A stretch of 64,000 nucleotides of DNA from Knufia peltigerae (lineage: Eukaryota > Ascomycota > Eurotiomycetes > Chaetothyriales > Trichomeriaceae). The notes below the pieces were generated by a model, which was not told the origin of the DNA, searched no databases, and saw nothing but the letters and a program-made list of their open reading frames with translations. Both the position numbers and the translations under genes were made by a program. The stretch's first letter is position 1, and every line of letters begins with the position of its first letter. This document shows, piece after piece, positions 23,312 through 34,549 of this stretch. The stretch spans positions 744,001 to 808,000 of the forward strand of contig JAPDRN010000002.1 of the NCBI GenBank assembly GCA_030247855.1, given 5' to 3'.

Positions 23312-25153
23312 ATGGATAGCCCGGTCAGCATGTTGTCCCAGTACGTCTCCCCATCAATATCATATGATTCTTTGTTAACTTTTACCAGGTCTGAAGTCGA
23401 GAAACACTCTTCGAACCGTAGTTGTTGGGTCATCATACAAGGAAACGTGTACGACCTCACGACCTTTCTGGATGTACATCCGGGGGGAGCGGCCATTATT
23501 CTTAAATATGCGGGCAAAGATGCCACTGCGGTCTACGAGCCTCTTCATCCTAGTGATGCAATCACAAAACATCTCACTCCAGAGTCAGTAACTCCTTGTC
23601 TCACTATTTGGTTCCGTGTTATGCTTACGCCTTTTGACTGAAAAAGACAGAAACTGGGACCTTTGGTCCAAACACCAGCCCTCTCTGCCCAAGAGTTGGT
23701 TTTGAAAAAGGTGCAACCGGCGGCGCCATTGAAGAAGCGGTTCAAGCTGAGCGCCGTGGTGAGCATCGGCGACTTTGAAAGGGCCGCGAACCAAAACCTC
23801 GCCCCTCAGGCACTGGCGTGTAAGTCGATGCAGCACCGAGATTGACCAACCGTAACATCTAACGGCGTACATGTCAAGTCATCCAGGCAGGCGCGGATGA
23901 TGAGGCGGCGAAACGATGGAACGAAAGAAGCTGGCGGACTGTACGTTTTCGACCTCGAGTACTACGACCTGTCAACAATATCGACCTTTCAACGTCAATA
24001 CTGGGGACGAGATTCTCACTCCCATTCTTCATATCTCCCGCCGGCGGCGGTAAGCTTGCACATCCTCAGGGAGAGGTGCTCATGACCAGGGCCGCGGCCC
24101 GGCGCAATGTGCTTCACTGGGTCTGCAACATGGCCAGCTGCACGCAAGAGGAGATCGCCAGCTCCCGAGGCCCTGATCAAAGTATCTTCTGGCAAATATA
24201 TGCCAAGACTGATCTCACCGCCTCGGAACATGAAATCAAGTTGGCCATCCAGAGAGGGTTCAAAGGCTTCGCGTTGACAGTAGATGCCATTCGCGCAGGG
24301 AACAGAGAGCGAGATGTTCGACATGGGATAGAGGAGTTTGAGGAGGTACAAATACGTTTCTCCAATCTCTGGGTGTCTTAATTCTTATTCATGTTTACTG
24401 ACTCGCCAGGTACAGGTCTCCGAAGGCACAGCAGACAACTCAGATGACTTCACGACACCGGATGGTGGAATTTCAGCTATCAGAGCGTGAGTTTAGCCAC
24501 GCCTTAAAAGCCCCTTTAGGCCATTCGACGATCTACTGACCTCTCTGCAAACAGGCCCGTCTATTCATCGTTTGACTGGGATAGTGCGATCAGCTGGCTG
24601 CGAAGTCAGACTGATCTGCCTATAGCCATCAAAGGGATTCAATGTTGGGAAGATGCAGCCATGTGCATGAAATACAACGTCCACCCTTGGCTCTCAAACC
24701 ATGGGGGTCGACAGCTTGATGGTGCACCTTCGTCGTTGGAGACCTTGCTCGAGATCCGCAAGAATTGCCCCGAGATCCTGAGCAGGTGCGATGTCATTGT
24801 CGACGGCGGGTTCAACCGTGGGTCAGACATCGTCAAGGCTCTCGCCTTGGGTGCAAAGGCCGTGGGCATCGGTAGACCATTCCTGTTCGCCTTGTCATTC
24901 GGCGAAGCCGGGATCAGCAAGGCCATCGGGACCTTCAAGAAGGAGATCGAAACCACCCTGGCATTGCTGGGAGTTGAAACCATTGCGCAACTTGATCCGA
25001 CCTATGTGAGCCACCATTTTTCTTTTTTGACATACGTCTTCCCTTTCTAGTGTCATCTGGTGATCATCAAGCACATTGGACGCTGACACAGGACATGTAT
25101 AGGTTGACGCGTCGTCTCTACAGTACTCTCAGGCATTGCGGGCACTCTTGTGA
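23312..25153 (+). CDS. Cytochrome b5-FMN 2-hydroxyacid dehydrogenase (flavocytochrome b2-like)
   Basis: Oxidises an L-2-hydroxy acid to a 2-oxo acid, passing electrons from FMN to a fused b5 haem. My seven-exon model (23312-23340, 23389-23583, 23647-23819, 23879-24345, 24410-24486, 24555-25005, 25103-25153) gives 480 aa. Residues about 10-85 are a cytochrome b5 domain with both haem histidines, in FLDVHPGGAAII and LHPSDA. The FMN barrel follows: GADDE, RFRPRVLRPV, FISPAGGGKLAHPQGE, WQIYAK, Lys340 in IAIKGI, catalytic His363 and Arg366 in LSNHGGRQLDG, VDGGFNRGSDIVKAL and GIGRPFLFAL. No mitochondrial presequence is evident, unlike yeast flavocytochrome b2, so it may be cytosolic. Lactate, mandelate and glycolate are candidate substrates by family. 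The last exon is short and its acceptor is less certain. Confidence 0.9.
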
Positions 25154-25557
25154 GCGAATCTTTGAATCCGTATGTTCCCAAGAGTGGAACGGCCGTTGCT
25201 TTCAGGATTGTGTGAGCAATCAGACCGGAAATAGATTTAGATCTCGAATAGAATAGTTACATTGTAGACTACTCCGAGAGAGATGTCGCATGGCAATACC
25301 TCCGCCTGATGAAATTTTGACCATTACACGTCTCTAGCCATAGAACCAGAGAGGTTCTGCCGGCTCGATTTATACAGCCCATCACTACAGGAGCGGAGAC
25401 ACATTTCCCCCAAGATGTTTGTACTGGACGAAAAGGAAATTCATTGCTTGGCCTAGATAGGTATCTCTTGCCCATGCCTCACTAGGGGAGGGGGCTTATC
25501 TACATGACGAGACCATAGGTAGTACTACCACCACACATTCATCGGGCTCGTTGGGTT
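25154..25557. other. Intergenic between convergent genes
   Basis: Shared 3' region of the FMN dehydrogenase (plus) and the 2-oxoglutarate dioxygenase (minus). No gene or element seen. Confidence 0.5.
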
Positions 25558-27062
25558 TTATGCCACCGCGACAGGTCTCAATGCCGCAGTAGTAGTTTTG
25601 CCATCTTCTAGCAGGGACTTCTCCTGCCTTGCTTTGGACAACGCGCTAAACAAAGAGTCACGAGTGCTATGGTCAGCCAAAATTTCACAATTGATCTCAA
25701 TCGGGATGATTGTTGTTTCAACAACAAGTCCACTTACCCAAATTGTCTTTCTGTGGCTTGAAGAAACCATTCACCGCACGTGACGGCAGGGCTATTGTTC
25801 GCATTTGGTCGTCAGCAGGGCCGTTCGGATTGTATGGTAGATATAGGTCCACCAAGTATAGACTGTCGTGGTTGACGTGGGGAGAGACTCACTATGTCTT
25901 CTTCGGGCCTTGCATGACCACGTTCTTCCTACCCGTGTTGAAATAGGCAATCGAGTACCGATCAGGGGACGGGCCGACCTCCTTTGCTCGAACACGATGG
26001 AAATTGGCCTTGAGACGATCATCGGACCATGCCACTGTGTTTGAGAAAGAGAGGAGAAAAGTCAGCACCCAAGTCAATTTGTAGAGGAAAGGATGAACGT
26101 TTTTGGGAGACAGGGAGTGGCAGGGGGTAACTCACTCAACATGTCTCCGATATTGACAACGATCGGTCCTGTTTCAGCGGACAATGGCGTGAACGTATCT
26201 CCGATGCCGTAAGAGTGGCAGCTCTCACGTCCAGGGCAGATTTCAAGACCGTCCTCACCGTCCCTCTGGAACAAGAGCGTCAAACACCCTATGTCGGTGT
26301 GCGTGCCGGCACGCCACGTGCCCGCCGCACCCTTCTCCGAGGCCATGTAGTGCAGCAGGCGGAGCTGAGTGAGGGAGTCTTCGGCATTCACGTCCATTGC
26401 CTTGCGGAAGTAGTCTTCCTCGAAGCCCAGTGCGACAGAGAGGCACGAGAGTACCTGGTCGGAAATACGTTCACACTTGGCCATGAACTGGGACGTGGTC
26501 TTTCGGAAACCCGGAACCTCCTCATCGGAGGGCCACTGCGAGTTCTTCATCAGCCAGAAGGACTCCTTCTGGTCGATGGCGTTTGTGCTGGGTCGGAGTT
26601 GGGACTTTTTGTCGTGCACGAGGAGAAGGGGTTAGCAACTTTTTTTCTCTTTTCAAACCTCTTGCGCCTCGTGTCGAAAACATCAATTTGGGGTGGGGGG
26701 AGGCAGTTTCTGATTTTCGCATGGCAATTTTGCTTACCTTGTATTCCCATCCATTGTTGGTCTTGACATCGTGAGGGATACGTGCTTTGACGTCCAGAGG
26801 GAGATCGAAATAGGCCTTTGAAATGGCGAATTGGGCCTCTATTTCCTCCCTGGTGATGCCGTGGTCGACCAATTTCAAAAACCCGGCATGTTCGCATGCA
26901 TCCACCAGCTCCTTGGTGATGATGTCTCGGCGACTTTCGAAATCTACGTGCTCAAATCGTATCAATGATGTGACATTCTTCGTTGATTTTTGTTTGATTG
27001 TATTGAAGGGAACGTTACATACCTCGAAGGGATATGGCTGGGACTAATTGTTTCTCTTCCAT
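25558..27062 (-). CDS. 2-oxoglutarate/Fe(II)-dependent dioxygenase, isopenicillin N synthase-like
   Basis: A non-haem iron oxygenase; 339 aa from six exons: 27062-27023, 26943-26738, 26604-26136, 26034-25893, 25791-25738, 25666-25558. The N-terminal DIOX_N domain contains ISLRDFESRRD and GFLKLVDHGI. The C-terminal jelly roll has the facial triad His184-x-Asp186 (GTHTDIGCLTLLFQ) and His251 (LKANFHRVRA), plus the 2-oxoglutarate-binding Arg264-x-Ser266 (DRYSIAYF). All iron and co-substrate ligands are present, so it should be active. GWEYKSQLRPST is typical of fungal members annotated as oxidoreductases of unknown substrate. It is convergent with the FMN dehydrogenase and lies downstream of a Zn2Cys6 regulator on the same strand. 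The reaction (hydroxylation, desaturation or ring closure) cannot be inferred from sequence. Confidence 0.9.
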
Positions 27063-27723
27063 TTTGGCGTTTGTCAAATCCTTTATCAAACACTCGGAGA
27101 ATATGCTTTACAGAAAAAGATGGAGGTATTTGACCGTTGTTATATTTGAATCGGTTTTAGTTGTCACTCACACAAAAATCCCAAGGACGTGTCGATGAAC
27201 GTCTGTATACGCTTTCGGTGCAGGTGTTTACAAGGGTCCGGGGCGCTTGACTCTTGCCCTGGCTTGCTGATCTGGCTTCATTGCGTAGCCACCCTTGTGA
27301 GGTGGACTTCAAGTTACCTGAACCGGTTTAGTTTGCGGTTAGCTACCAGTTCTTCCCACAACCGTCCCGCAGAACACTGCCGTACGATAGGGGCGGCCGC
27401 TACCCCAGGTCAGCTGCACCCCGCGCATTAGCCTAGACATATTTCTTGTGTCGACATGGCGTGTCCATCGTTCCCGATGGCTAAAGGAATAGCCTGTCCT
27501 AGAATGCGAGCAGTCTTATTGGGCGGCGATGACCTCTGCCATTGATTTCCTTTGACAAGGTTACGGATATGCTACATTGTTTGGCTGCGGCTGTGCAAGA
27601 GTTTAATGCCATGAAGTGAGGATGTGTCATGAATTAGAATGATTGAGCAGGATCTCGGGAGGACCAATCCCTCGGCTGTGTGAGAGAGAAAGGGAGAGAG
27701 AGAGACAGAGCATCTTTCCGTTT
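27063..27723. other. Intergenic, promoter of the dioxygenase
   Basis: About 660 nt between the stop of the regulator and the start of the dioxygenase. An AG-rich tract at about 27687-27710 lies close to the regulator's stop. No gene seen. Confidence 0.5.
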
Positions 27724-30174
27724 TCATAGCTCAAATCCACAATCAAACGGCAGCGTTTGTGAGACTTCCATTGCGAAATCATCCCACCATGCCGTATTCC
27801 AATTCTCCGCAAGGGTGGTGTCGGATGGAGGTTGCATGTGGTACGTAGAAGCCGAATAACTCAAAGGGGCCTCCATTGGGGCACGGTATCCGTTGTCTTC
27901 GCGGCCAGGAAAGAAATCGTGCGGCACATCATCGCCTGATTGTAGTTGACTGGGCATGTTCGCACCCGGTCCCGGCAGCTCGCCCCTACGCAGTGAGGAT
28001 GTGTTTCCAGGGGCGAGATGAAGAACCTGCTGCTGGTCAGATGCCTCGTCGGAATCTAGAGAAAGGATATCCATGAGCAAGTTCTGATGGGTCTTTCGGC
28101 GTTCAATGGCCCGGTTTTGCCGGTGTCTGTATATTGCTTCCGCAAAACTGTTCATTACATCGTAGTAGCGTTCCGCCTGGGGACTCGCCTTGGTCAACAT
28201 GTGCAGGACCTCGCGGGACTGTGTGAACGCGTCGCTAACATCAAAGGATGAGTCGTCGGGGATAAGCATGGAAAATCCAAGCACGAGCGAAGTACTGAAG
28301 ATCCAAGATCTAATGAGCACATTTCAGTTAGCCGCTGACTCTCCAAGTGCCCAAAGCAGAAACAACTCACTTTAGTATGCAGAGGTTGTGGATCAGTGAG
28401 CCTGGCTTGAGCAGCCGGTGACAATTCTGTGCAACATGGACGCCTGCCCAGACGCATATACGAGCAAGCTTGCTAACGCTAGGGTCCACGCGGGATATAT
28501 CTGGGGGACTGGACCATGTCGTCGTCGACTGGGAGCAGGTCAGCCTGTACATCAAGAATGGCCGAGTGACAAGCATGACCGCCCAATAGTAAGAGCAAGA
28601 GACATGAATGTTTCCAATCAGTGGTTCTTCGCCAGACAGCGTAGATGCTGGCGTGGCAGAGAATTTGCGGAGGCCGTGGGGTAAAGTCGCGCTCAAAGTG
28701 TTGAGCTTTTCCAGATACTTCTCGCCCGTATTGACATCAATGCTCTTCGCCTCCAATATATCATGAAATATCTGGTCCATCATGGAGGTGAACCGATAGG
28801 TAGCATCCAAGCATAGTTCCCTATGACTGAGAGTCTCTTTGGTGCTGATTTCAAAGGCTTCGGGCTCCACTGACATGGGAGGAGAGGCAGTCAGCCTGCC
28901 CATGCTTGTGTTTGTGATGATGTCTATTGTCCTCAAGCTCTTCCAGAATCGAGACCTGGGAGACATAGACAGATCAGTTCGTGTATTGTGTACGTTATGG
29001 AGGAAACAATCGGAAGAATCAGAGCTCTAGCATACCTTAAATGTTGTTCAGCACTTGTGGTATTACTATAATGCTCCGGAACGTGCAGCCCGAGAGCATA
29101 GGCTGACTTCGCCGCAATACCTATATACATGAAGGCAGCATTGCGACGACAAGCACCTAGCATGTAGAAGGCCATGAGAACAAAGCACCGAGTAATGGCG
29201 ATGTCCGGATCTTCCACCATGCTTTGGAAAGCGGCCTTTTGTCCCAGGTAGAAATACTTCTTCGCATACTGGAGATCCAATTTGCAGGAAGCGCGGCACT
29301 GGGCTCCTATTGCGATTGCAATATAAAGTGCAGCCATCGACTCGTCTGGTATTGTCTCTTCGGCATTGTTGGTCATCGCCATCATGACCGCAAGTTCCTC
29401 TTGGTTGTAAACGTCGAGAATACCATTAGACTGTCTGGGGTCAGTAGAACTTCGCCATGTCGGGAGAAGACATACCGCAGCCAGATAGCTCTGAATAAAA
29501 TTCTGCTTTTCCCTCACATCTTCTGCCGGACTCACTGGCATGCGGTCTAGAAGATCTGTCCTTGGTAAGTGGGCATCGGCGCGATTTTCAGACCATGTTG
29601 AGGAGCTGAGGTGTTGAGCTAGCAATTCCCGAAGGTATTGATTGAACGAGAGAGCCACGGCGTCTCCCACGAACTCTACGCTGTGCGATTAGGAGTTTGC
29701 CAGCATTTCTTCGGGTCATTCCATACCTCTCTCACCGCGCGAATCCACGAGCATTCGGCTTCTTATGATAATTGGTACTCTAGGTGAAACGGCAGTTTGT
29801 GATGACCGTGGGCTCACATCTTCGGGAGCGGTGCTCGATGGAGCATTGGACGCAAGTCTTGACGGCTCCTCAGCAGAGCACGATGCCTGATCTGCAACAT
29901 TATGACTCTGAAGCTGGTCAACATGCGAATTGGTGCTGGACGAGGTCTTATTCACGCGCCCAGAAGCAATTTGATTGAGCTTGATTCGAGGTCGGTCGAA
30001 TCTGGGGTAGAAACAAGCATGGGCGATGCCTCTCTTCTCGCAAGTGCCGCAGGGTAGCAGGGCGTCACAACGTCTCTTTGCCGACTTGCAGGGACCACAG
30101 GCCTTGACTGCCCTTTGCCTCAACTCGGGAGGAATTGGTGGTCGGGGCATCAGAAAGAATGGACTTCGCACCAA
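27724..30174 (-). CDS. Zn2Cys6 transcription factor with fungal MHR domain
   Basis: A likely nuclear regulator. Exons 30174-29727, 29675-29476, 29430-29036, 28955-28371 and 28309-27724 give 737 aa. A second in-frame ATG at 30150 (MPRPPIPPELRQ) is equally good and would give 729 aa. The zinc cluster is near the N-terminus: ACGPCKSAKRRC, then CGTCEKRGIAHAC, six cysteines in C-x2-C-x6-C-x5-C-x2-C-x6-C spacing. A Ser/Thr-rich linker follows, then the fungal-specific middle homology region beginning FVGDAVALSFNQYLRELL and including MAFYMLGACRRNAAFMYIG. The C-terminal third is low-complexity and ends WWDDFAMEVSQTLPF, an acidic/aromatic stretch that could be an activation domain. Its place between dioxygenase, permease, hydrolase and aldehyde dehydrogenase suggests it controls the local catabolic block. 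Confidence 0.92.
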
Positions 30175-30525
30175 AGGCCAGTCAGTGCCTTGGATGAAGC
30201 GGAGGTTGCTTAGAGGGTGTCGGGGGTCATAACGTATCTAAAGGTGGGGTTTGCCTCGACCACAACACCATTTCTTATCGCCTATCAGTATGGGTGACAA
30301 ACGAGAACTTCTGGCGCGCTCACAGGCGGCCGGGAGACATGACTAAAAGTCTAGGTAATAAATAGGCAACTAGCTTAGGTGTAACTCGGGCGGAGTACAA
30401 TTTATTCCATTCAGGGTAGATGTCTACCCAGCTGCACTGGTGAATCTGCTATTTCAGCACGAATGGAATGATACTGTTCACTACACAATATGATTCTCCT
30501 TCCAACAATCTCGGCACCAGGTCTC
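30175..30525. other. Intergenic, regulator promoter
   Basis: About 350 nt upstream of the Zn2Cys6 regulator and downstream of the permease stop. No clear motif. Confidence 0.45.
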
Positions 30526-32202
30526 CTATGCTTTGGATTCAACCGGGAATCCTTGCACATCAACGTTGCTCATGGACTCGACGCCTTGAAGTTCTTCCGG
30601 CGGGCCAGTGTAATATTTACGGGCTCGAGCAGCATACCATGCACCGCCCAATATAACCGTTGATGACAAAACCACGACTGTGTAATTCATTGTCACTTTG
30701 TTCACCGGAAGGACAAAGGGAAACTCGAAGAAGATCAGGGTGAATAAAGTCCACCCACACATGACTATGTTAGAAGTCCAACCCAGGGCCTTGCCTAAGC
30801 GAAAATCACCAAGCTTAGCTGCTCTGCGACCTTGGCACATGTTGACAAGCACCGGCACGATGAAGGTGAGGTTATTCAGAACCATTGAGGAGGATAGGAT
30901 GGCACTGAAAGCCGTAGTGTTTCCGATGTAGATAAGTGCGAGCAGTAACTGGATGACCGCTGTCAAGACCGTGGACCAAAGCGGGATGCCGAGCTTCTCG
31001 TTGACTTTCGCCCATGTTTTCGAAAACGGGAGGGCGTTGTCTCTTGCAAGGGCCCAATTCAGGCGAACAGTTGCAATAAAGATGTCGAAGAACGCTGGAA
31101 CTCCCGCGAAGAAGACTACCAGCAAGAGTCCGATGCCGACTGCCTGGCCCCCAGCTTGTCGGTACATTTCAGCGATAGGCAGTCCCGTCTTAGTGGTAAG
31201 AACGGCTTCGTAGTTGGTGACGCTGAAGAAGAGGCTGATGATGAAGAAGAGACAAGTGATGCAATTCACCCCTACCACAGCAAGTAGAGCTCGAGGAATT
31301 GCCATCGACGGGTGCCTCACTTCTTCCGCAAAATGCACTGCTGCATCGAAGCCTGAAAAGCCAAAGGCTGGATTAATTAGTCCTATACAGGCCGCAATAC
31401 CATTGCTGGACCATCCAGTCTGATTGATGAAAGTTGCAAAGACCTGTTTTGCCGATGCTTTTGGGGACGACTTGGCCAGGACCACTATGGCAGACACAAA
31501 GCAGCCGGTGGCAGTCCAAGCCAAACCAGCACGCGCGACAAAGGGCATCAAGCGATCGCCGATGGTAGCCATGATAAACGCCACCACGACAAATGCTTCG
31601 AAGACCACGAAGGTCATCCATCGCTAGTATTGTGTTAGCTGTGATGGAAGATTGGTTCTAACATTCCGTGACACACCTCGATGACCAGGTCGTTGTTCGC
31701 AAGGCTTGCCAGAGCCATTACACATTGTGCCAGAAACAACCCAGCGCTCGTGGTGCCAAAGATCCAGGCGGCGAGGTTTAACAAGCCTGTGATATAACTG
31801 AGTGGTGCTGCCAGCTTCTTCGGAGAAAGCCTGGCTACCCAGTTATACGCGCCAGCTGAGGTAGGGTACGCGCTGGCGAGCTCGCCCAAAGAGAGCGCTG
31901 TGAACAGGGCCATGATGGTAACCAGGAGCCATCCGAAAATGATAGTCGGCGGTCCGCCATTGGCAAGACCTGTACCACGGTAATTCTTTTAGCTCGATTT
32001 CATCTGGCTGTTTGGAATAAGGCAGCTTACCTGTGATCAAAGCACCACCGACTGCACCCCAGGAATTGCAAACGACAACGGCAACTCCAGCCAGCGCCAA
32101 GGGTGAATACTGCCGGCGTAGTTCTGGCTTATAGCCAAGCTCGGCTAGCTTTGAGTCATCGTTGTTTGTGACTTCGACTTGGGTCTTTATGCTATCAGGC
32201 AT
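30526..32202 (-). CDS. Amino acid/amine permease, APC superfamily (GABA/choline permease-like)
   Basis: A plasma-membrane proton symporter of about 12 helices; 520 aa. Exons 32202-32031, 31969-31677 and 31623-30526. The N-terminus has the family features LGYKPELRRQYSPLALAGVA and NSWGAVGGALITGLANGGP (TM1). ALSLGELASAYPTSAGAYNW is the TM3 signature of fungal GABA/choline/amine permeases, and GFSGFDAAVHFAEEVRHPSMAIPRA is the conserved TM6-loop motif. The NWALARDNALPF loop is also present. The C-terminus is cytosolic. GABA, choline or other amines are the usual substrates of close families, which suits the amine oxidase and aldehyde dehydrogenase nearby. It is divergent from the alpha/beta hydrolase across a promoter holding six GATA-type sites. 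Confidence 0.93.
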
Positions 32203-32719
32203 GATGGTGATAAGTGAGAGTGTTTAATAGCCCTGGGAAGAAGATCAACCTGGCTGATGATGCATATGCGAGGGCATGCGCACGCTGTCCTTTTAACATC
32301 GACATCGCCAGCGTATTCCTATCTTGGGTGGCGGCCTATCGCCAACATTGCTAGTGATAAGGGTGAGTTCGCGGGCGGCGTGGCGTCACCCCCAATAGGC
32401 ATCGAGGGGTTTAGGTCTCAACGGCCTGGGCTTCTCTGATTGCGAACAATCTGATTGAGTCCGTAGCCGGCACGGATCCACTCCCACTATCTCAGGCCCG
32501 CTCGAATGTTAAGATAGGAGCACACCAATTTCCTGTGTTGGCTTGTATCTAAACTTGTCACGACCGTGGTATTATTGAACAGCAAAGAACGCGCGGGAAG
32601 CATACCTCAAGTCTGAACTGGGGTTTGGAACCTGGTCGGAAGTTCCTTGACGTGCCGCAGCTGCAACACTAAGCTCTGGCTGTAGCTTTCTTTCAACCAA
32701 ACGATCTACAGGAGGAAAA
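32203..32719. promoter_or_regulatory. Divergent promoter with six GATA-factor sites
   Basis: The 517 nt between the permease and alpha/beta hydrolase start codons contain six HGATAR sequences: 32208-32213 (+), 32319-32324 (-), 32336-32341 (-), 32355-32360 (+), 32487-32492 (-), 32512-32517 (+). With equal base frequencies about 1.5 are expected on both strands. GATA sites of this form bind AreA-type nitrogen regulators in ascomycetes, which usually act on paired sites within 30 nt; three here fall within 42 nt. That is what an amine or amino-acid uptake gene under nitrogen control would show. Binding itself is inferred. Confidence 0.55.
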
Positions 32720-34099
32720 ATGGATTCTGTATTCGACAAAATCGCCGAGTCTACAGTGACTTTCAATCTGGGTGACGAAGAGGTGAGCATATGTACCAGA
32801 ATATTGTACTTCGCAGCAATATCTGACCCCCGAGCACCTAGACTTGGAGGGAACTTTACGAGCCTTTCTATTCACCCCCACCAGCAAGTGTGAAAGTGGT
32901 CAAAGACAGGCAGTACGGCTCCCATGAACGGCATCGCCTTGATGTATACGTCCCAAGTTCCCAGCAAGGAGGAAAACCCGTGCTTCTCTTTGTGCATGGC
33001 GGAGGCTTCTTCTCGGGTGACAAAGGCTGGAGTGACAAGGTACGTTGCGGTTTTAGTTTGTCTCTAGTGATGCTCTTACGGCTTGCTAACACGCGGGTAC
33101 AAGTGCTGGGCCAATATTGGCTATTTCTTTGCCAACGCTGGTATTGTGGTCGTGATTGCAAATCATCGACTGGTTCCCCATGTACAACATCCTGGGGGAG
33201 CAGAAGACATCCAAATGGTTCGCGAGTGGATTTATCACAACATCAACTCCCCAGATTATGGCCATGGCGATCCCAACAAAACAGTTCTCTTCGGTCATTC
33301 TTCTGGTGGCGCCCATATTGCCACAAATTTGTTCCTGACAAGTAAGCTGTACCAGCCATGCTTTTTTGAGCACCCGTTGACAACAACTAGGCAAGACTCG
33401 GGTTTTCCCTCCCGTGGCCGGGGTCATGTTCTTCAGCGTGCCATGGTGGTTTGACACTGTGACTCGGCCCATCAGAAAGCGAGTGATAACGCAATACTAT
33501 GGTTCAGACAATGAGGAAATTTGGGGGGTGAGATTTTTCCCCGGAGGGCGTCGTCTCAGATGTTTTGTTGCTGATCGGAACGCTACAGCCCCAATCTCCT
33601 CTTGGTCTCTTCCGACAGCTTCCTGCCGATTCGCCATTTCTGTAAGCTCCCACTTGACTGTGTATCAAAGACCCAAGTCTAATCGTACCAAAACAGAGAC
33701 TCTGACAAAGTACCTGTGTATGTGGGAACGGTCAAATGGGAAGTGTATGTGAAGTGCCCCGTCGAAGTCAACCACAGCTTCTCAACAAAATCGCTGACTG
33801 CATATAGCAAGGAGGCCGTGGATTCAAACATGGCGTTCTTCGATGCTTACAGGGCCAAGAGCAAGCCTGCAGGCACTCTACCATTACTCAATGTCCTGGA
33901 CAAGCACAACCACCTCAGGTATCACTTTTCCTATGATACGGATCATGACAACAGCTGACGCTAGTTTCAAAACAGCAATGTTCTCTCGATTGGAACCGAA
34001 GACACGTCTCAAAGCAGTTTGATCCTGGACTTCGTTGACTCCTGTGTTCGCAATGTTGAAAAGCGCGGAGGTGATGCGGCATTCAAACCCAGTCTTTGA
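32720..34099 (+). CDS. Alpha/beta hydrolase (esterase/lipase, hormone-sensitive-like or BD-FAE type)
   Basis: A soluble hydrolase of 323 aa from eight small exons: 32720-32782, 32842-33039, 33104-33341, 33391-33527, 33589-33641, 33697-33744, 33808-33918, 33976-34099. The oxyanion motif is FVHGGGFFSGD (about residues 66-76). The nucleophile is Ser153 in FGHSSGGAH, and IANHRLVPH with GGAEDIQMVREWI matches the kynurenine-formamidase/BD-FAE and lipase-esterase groups. The acid/His part lies in the late exons (LLNVLDKHNHLSNVLSIG). There is no signal peptide. It is paired head-to-head with the permease and sits upstream of the aldehyde dehydrogenase. It may cleave an amide or ester of the imported compound, but this is inference. 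Confidence 0.88.
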
Positions 34100-34549
34100 G
34101 CCAAGAAGCGGGCTTCAGACCCTTTACACAGATATTTCAGTGGCAGAAAATACATTCCACTCAATCGCTTCACTCAATCGCTTGTGACTGGGTAGTTCCA
34201 GAGTCATCAAGTCACGTAACGCGCAAAAATGATTAGCTGTTCGTTTCAAAGGATTCGAGGGGCAATGTCCCCACAACCTCAAGGGTGCTGCGGCCCGCAA
34301 CAACTCATGCCCCGCCCAAGACGTGGGCTCCCTTATCGTGCGAAACTGGAAGTAATAAGAATTTCTCAAGCTTGACCGGGTAGAGTTCTGGATCTTCTCC
34401 TCTTCTGACCTAGAGGCCAAATGGCTAATTGACCTTCGCCTAAGTAGTGTTATATAGGTTGTACAAGGTAAGAGTGTTACACGGTCACAACATCAAAAGA
34501 AATCACGCCAACACGGCTTCGTAACCATATCCTGACACGGCTTTACATC
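34100..34549. other. Intergenic, aldehyde dehydrogenase promoter
   Basis: About 450 nt between co-directional genes. No gene or recognisable element. Confidence 0.5.
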
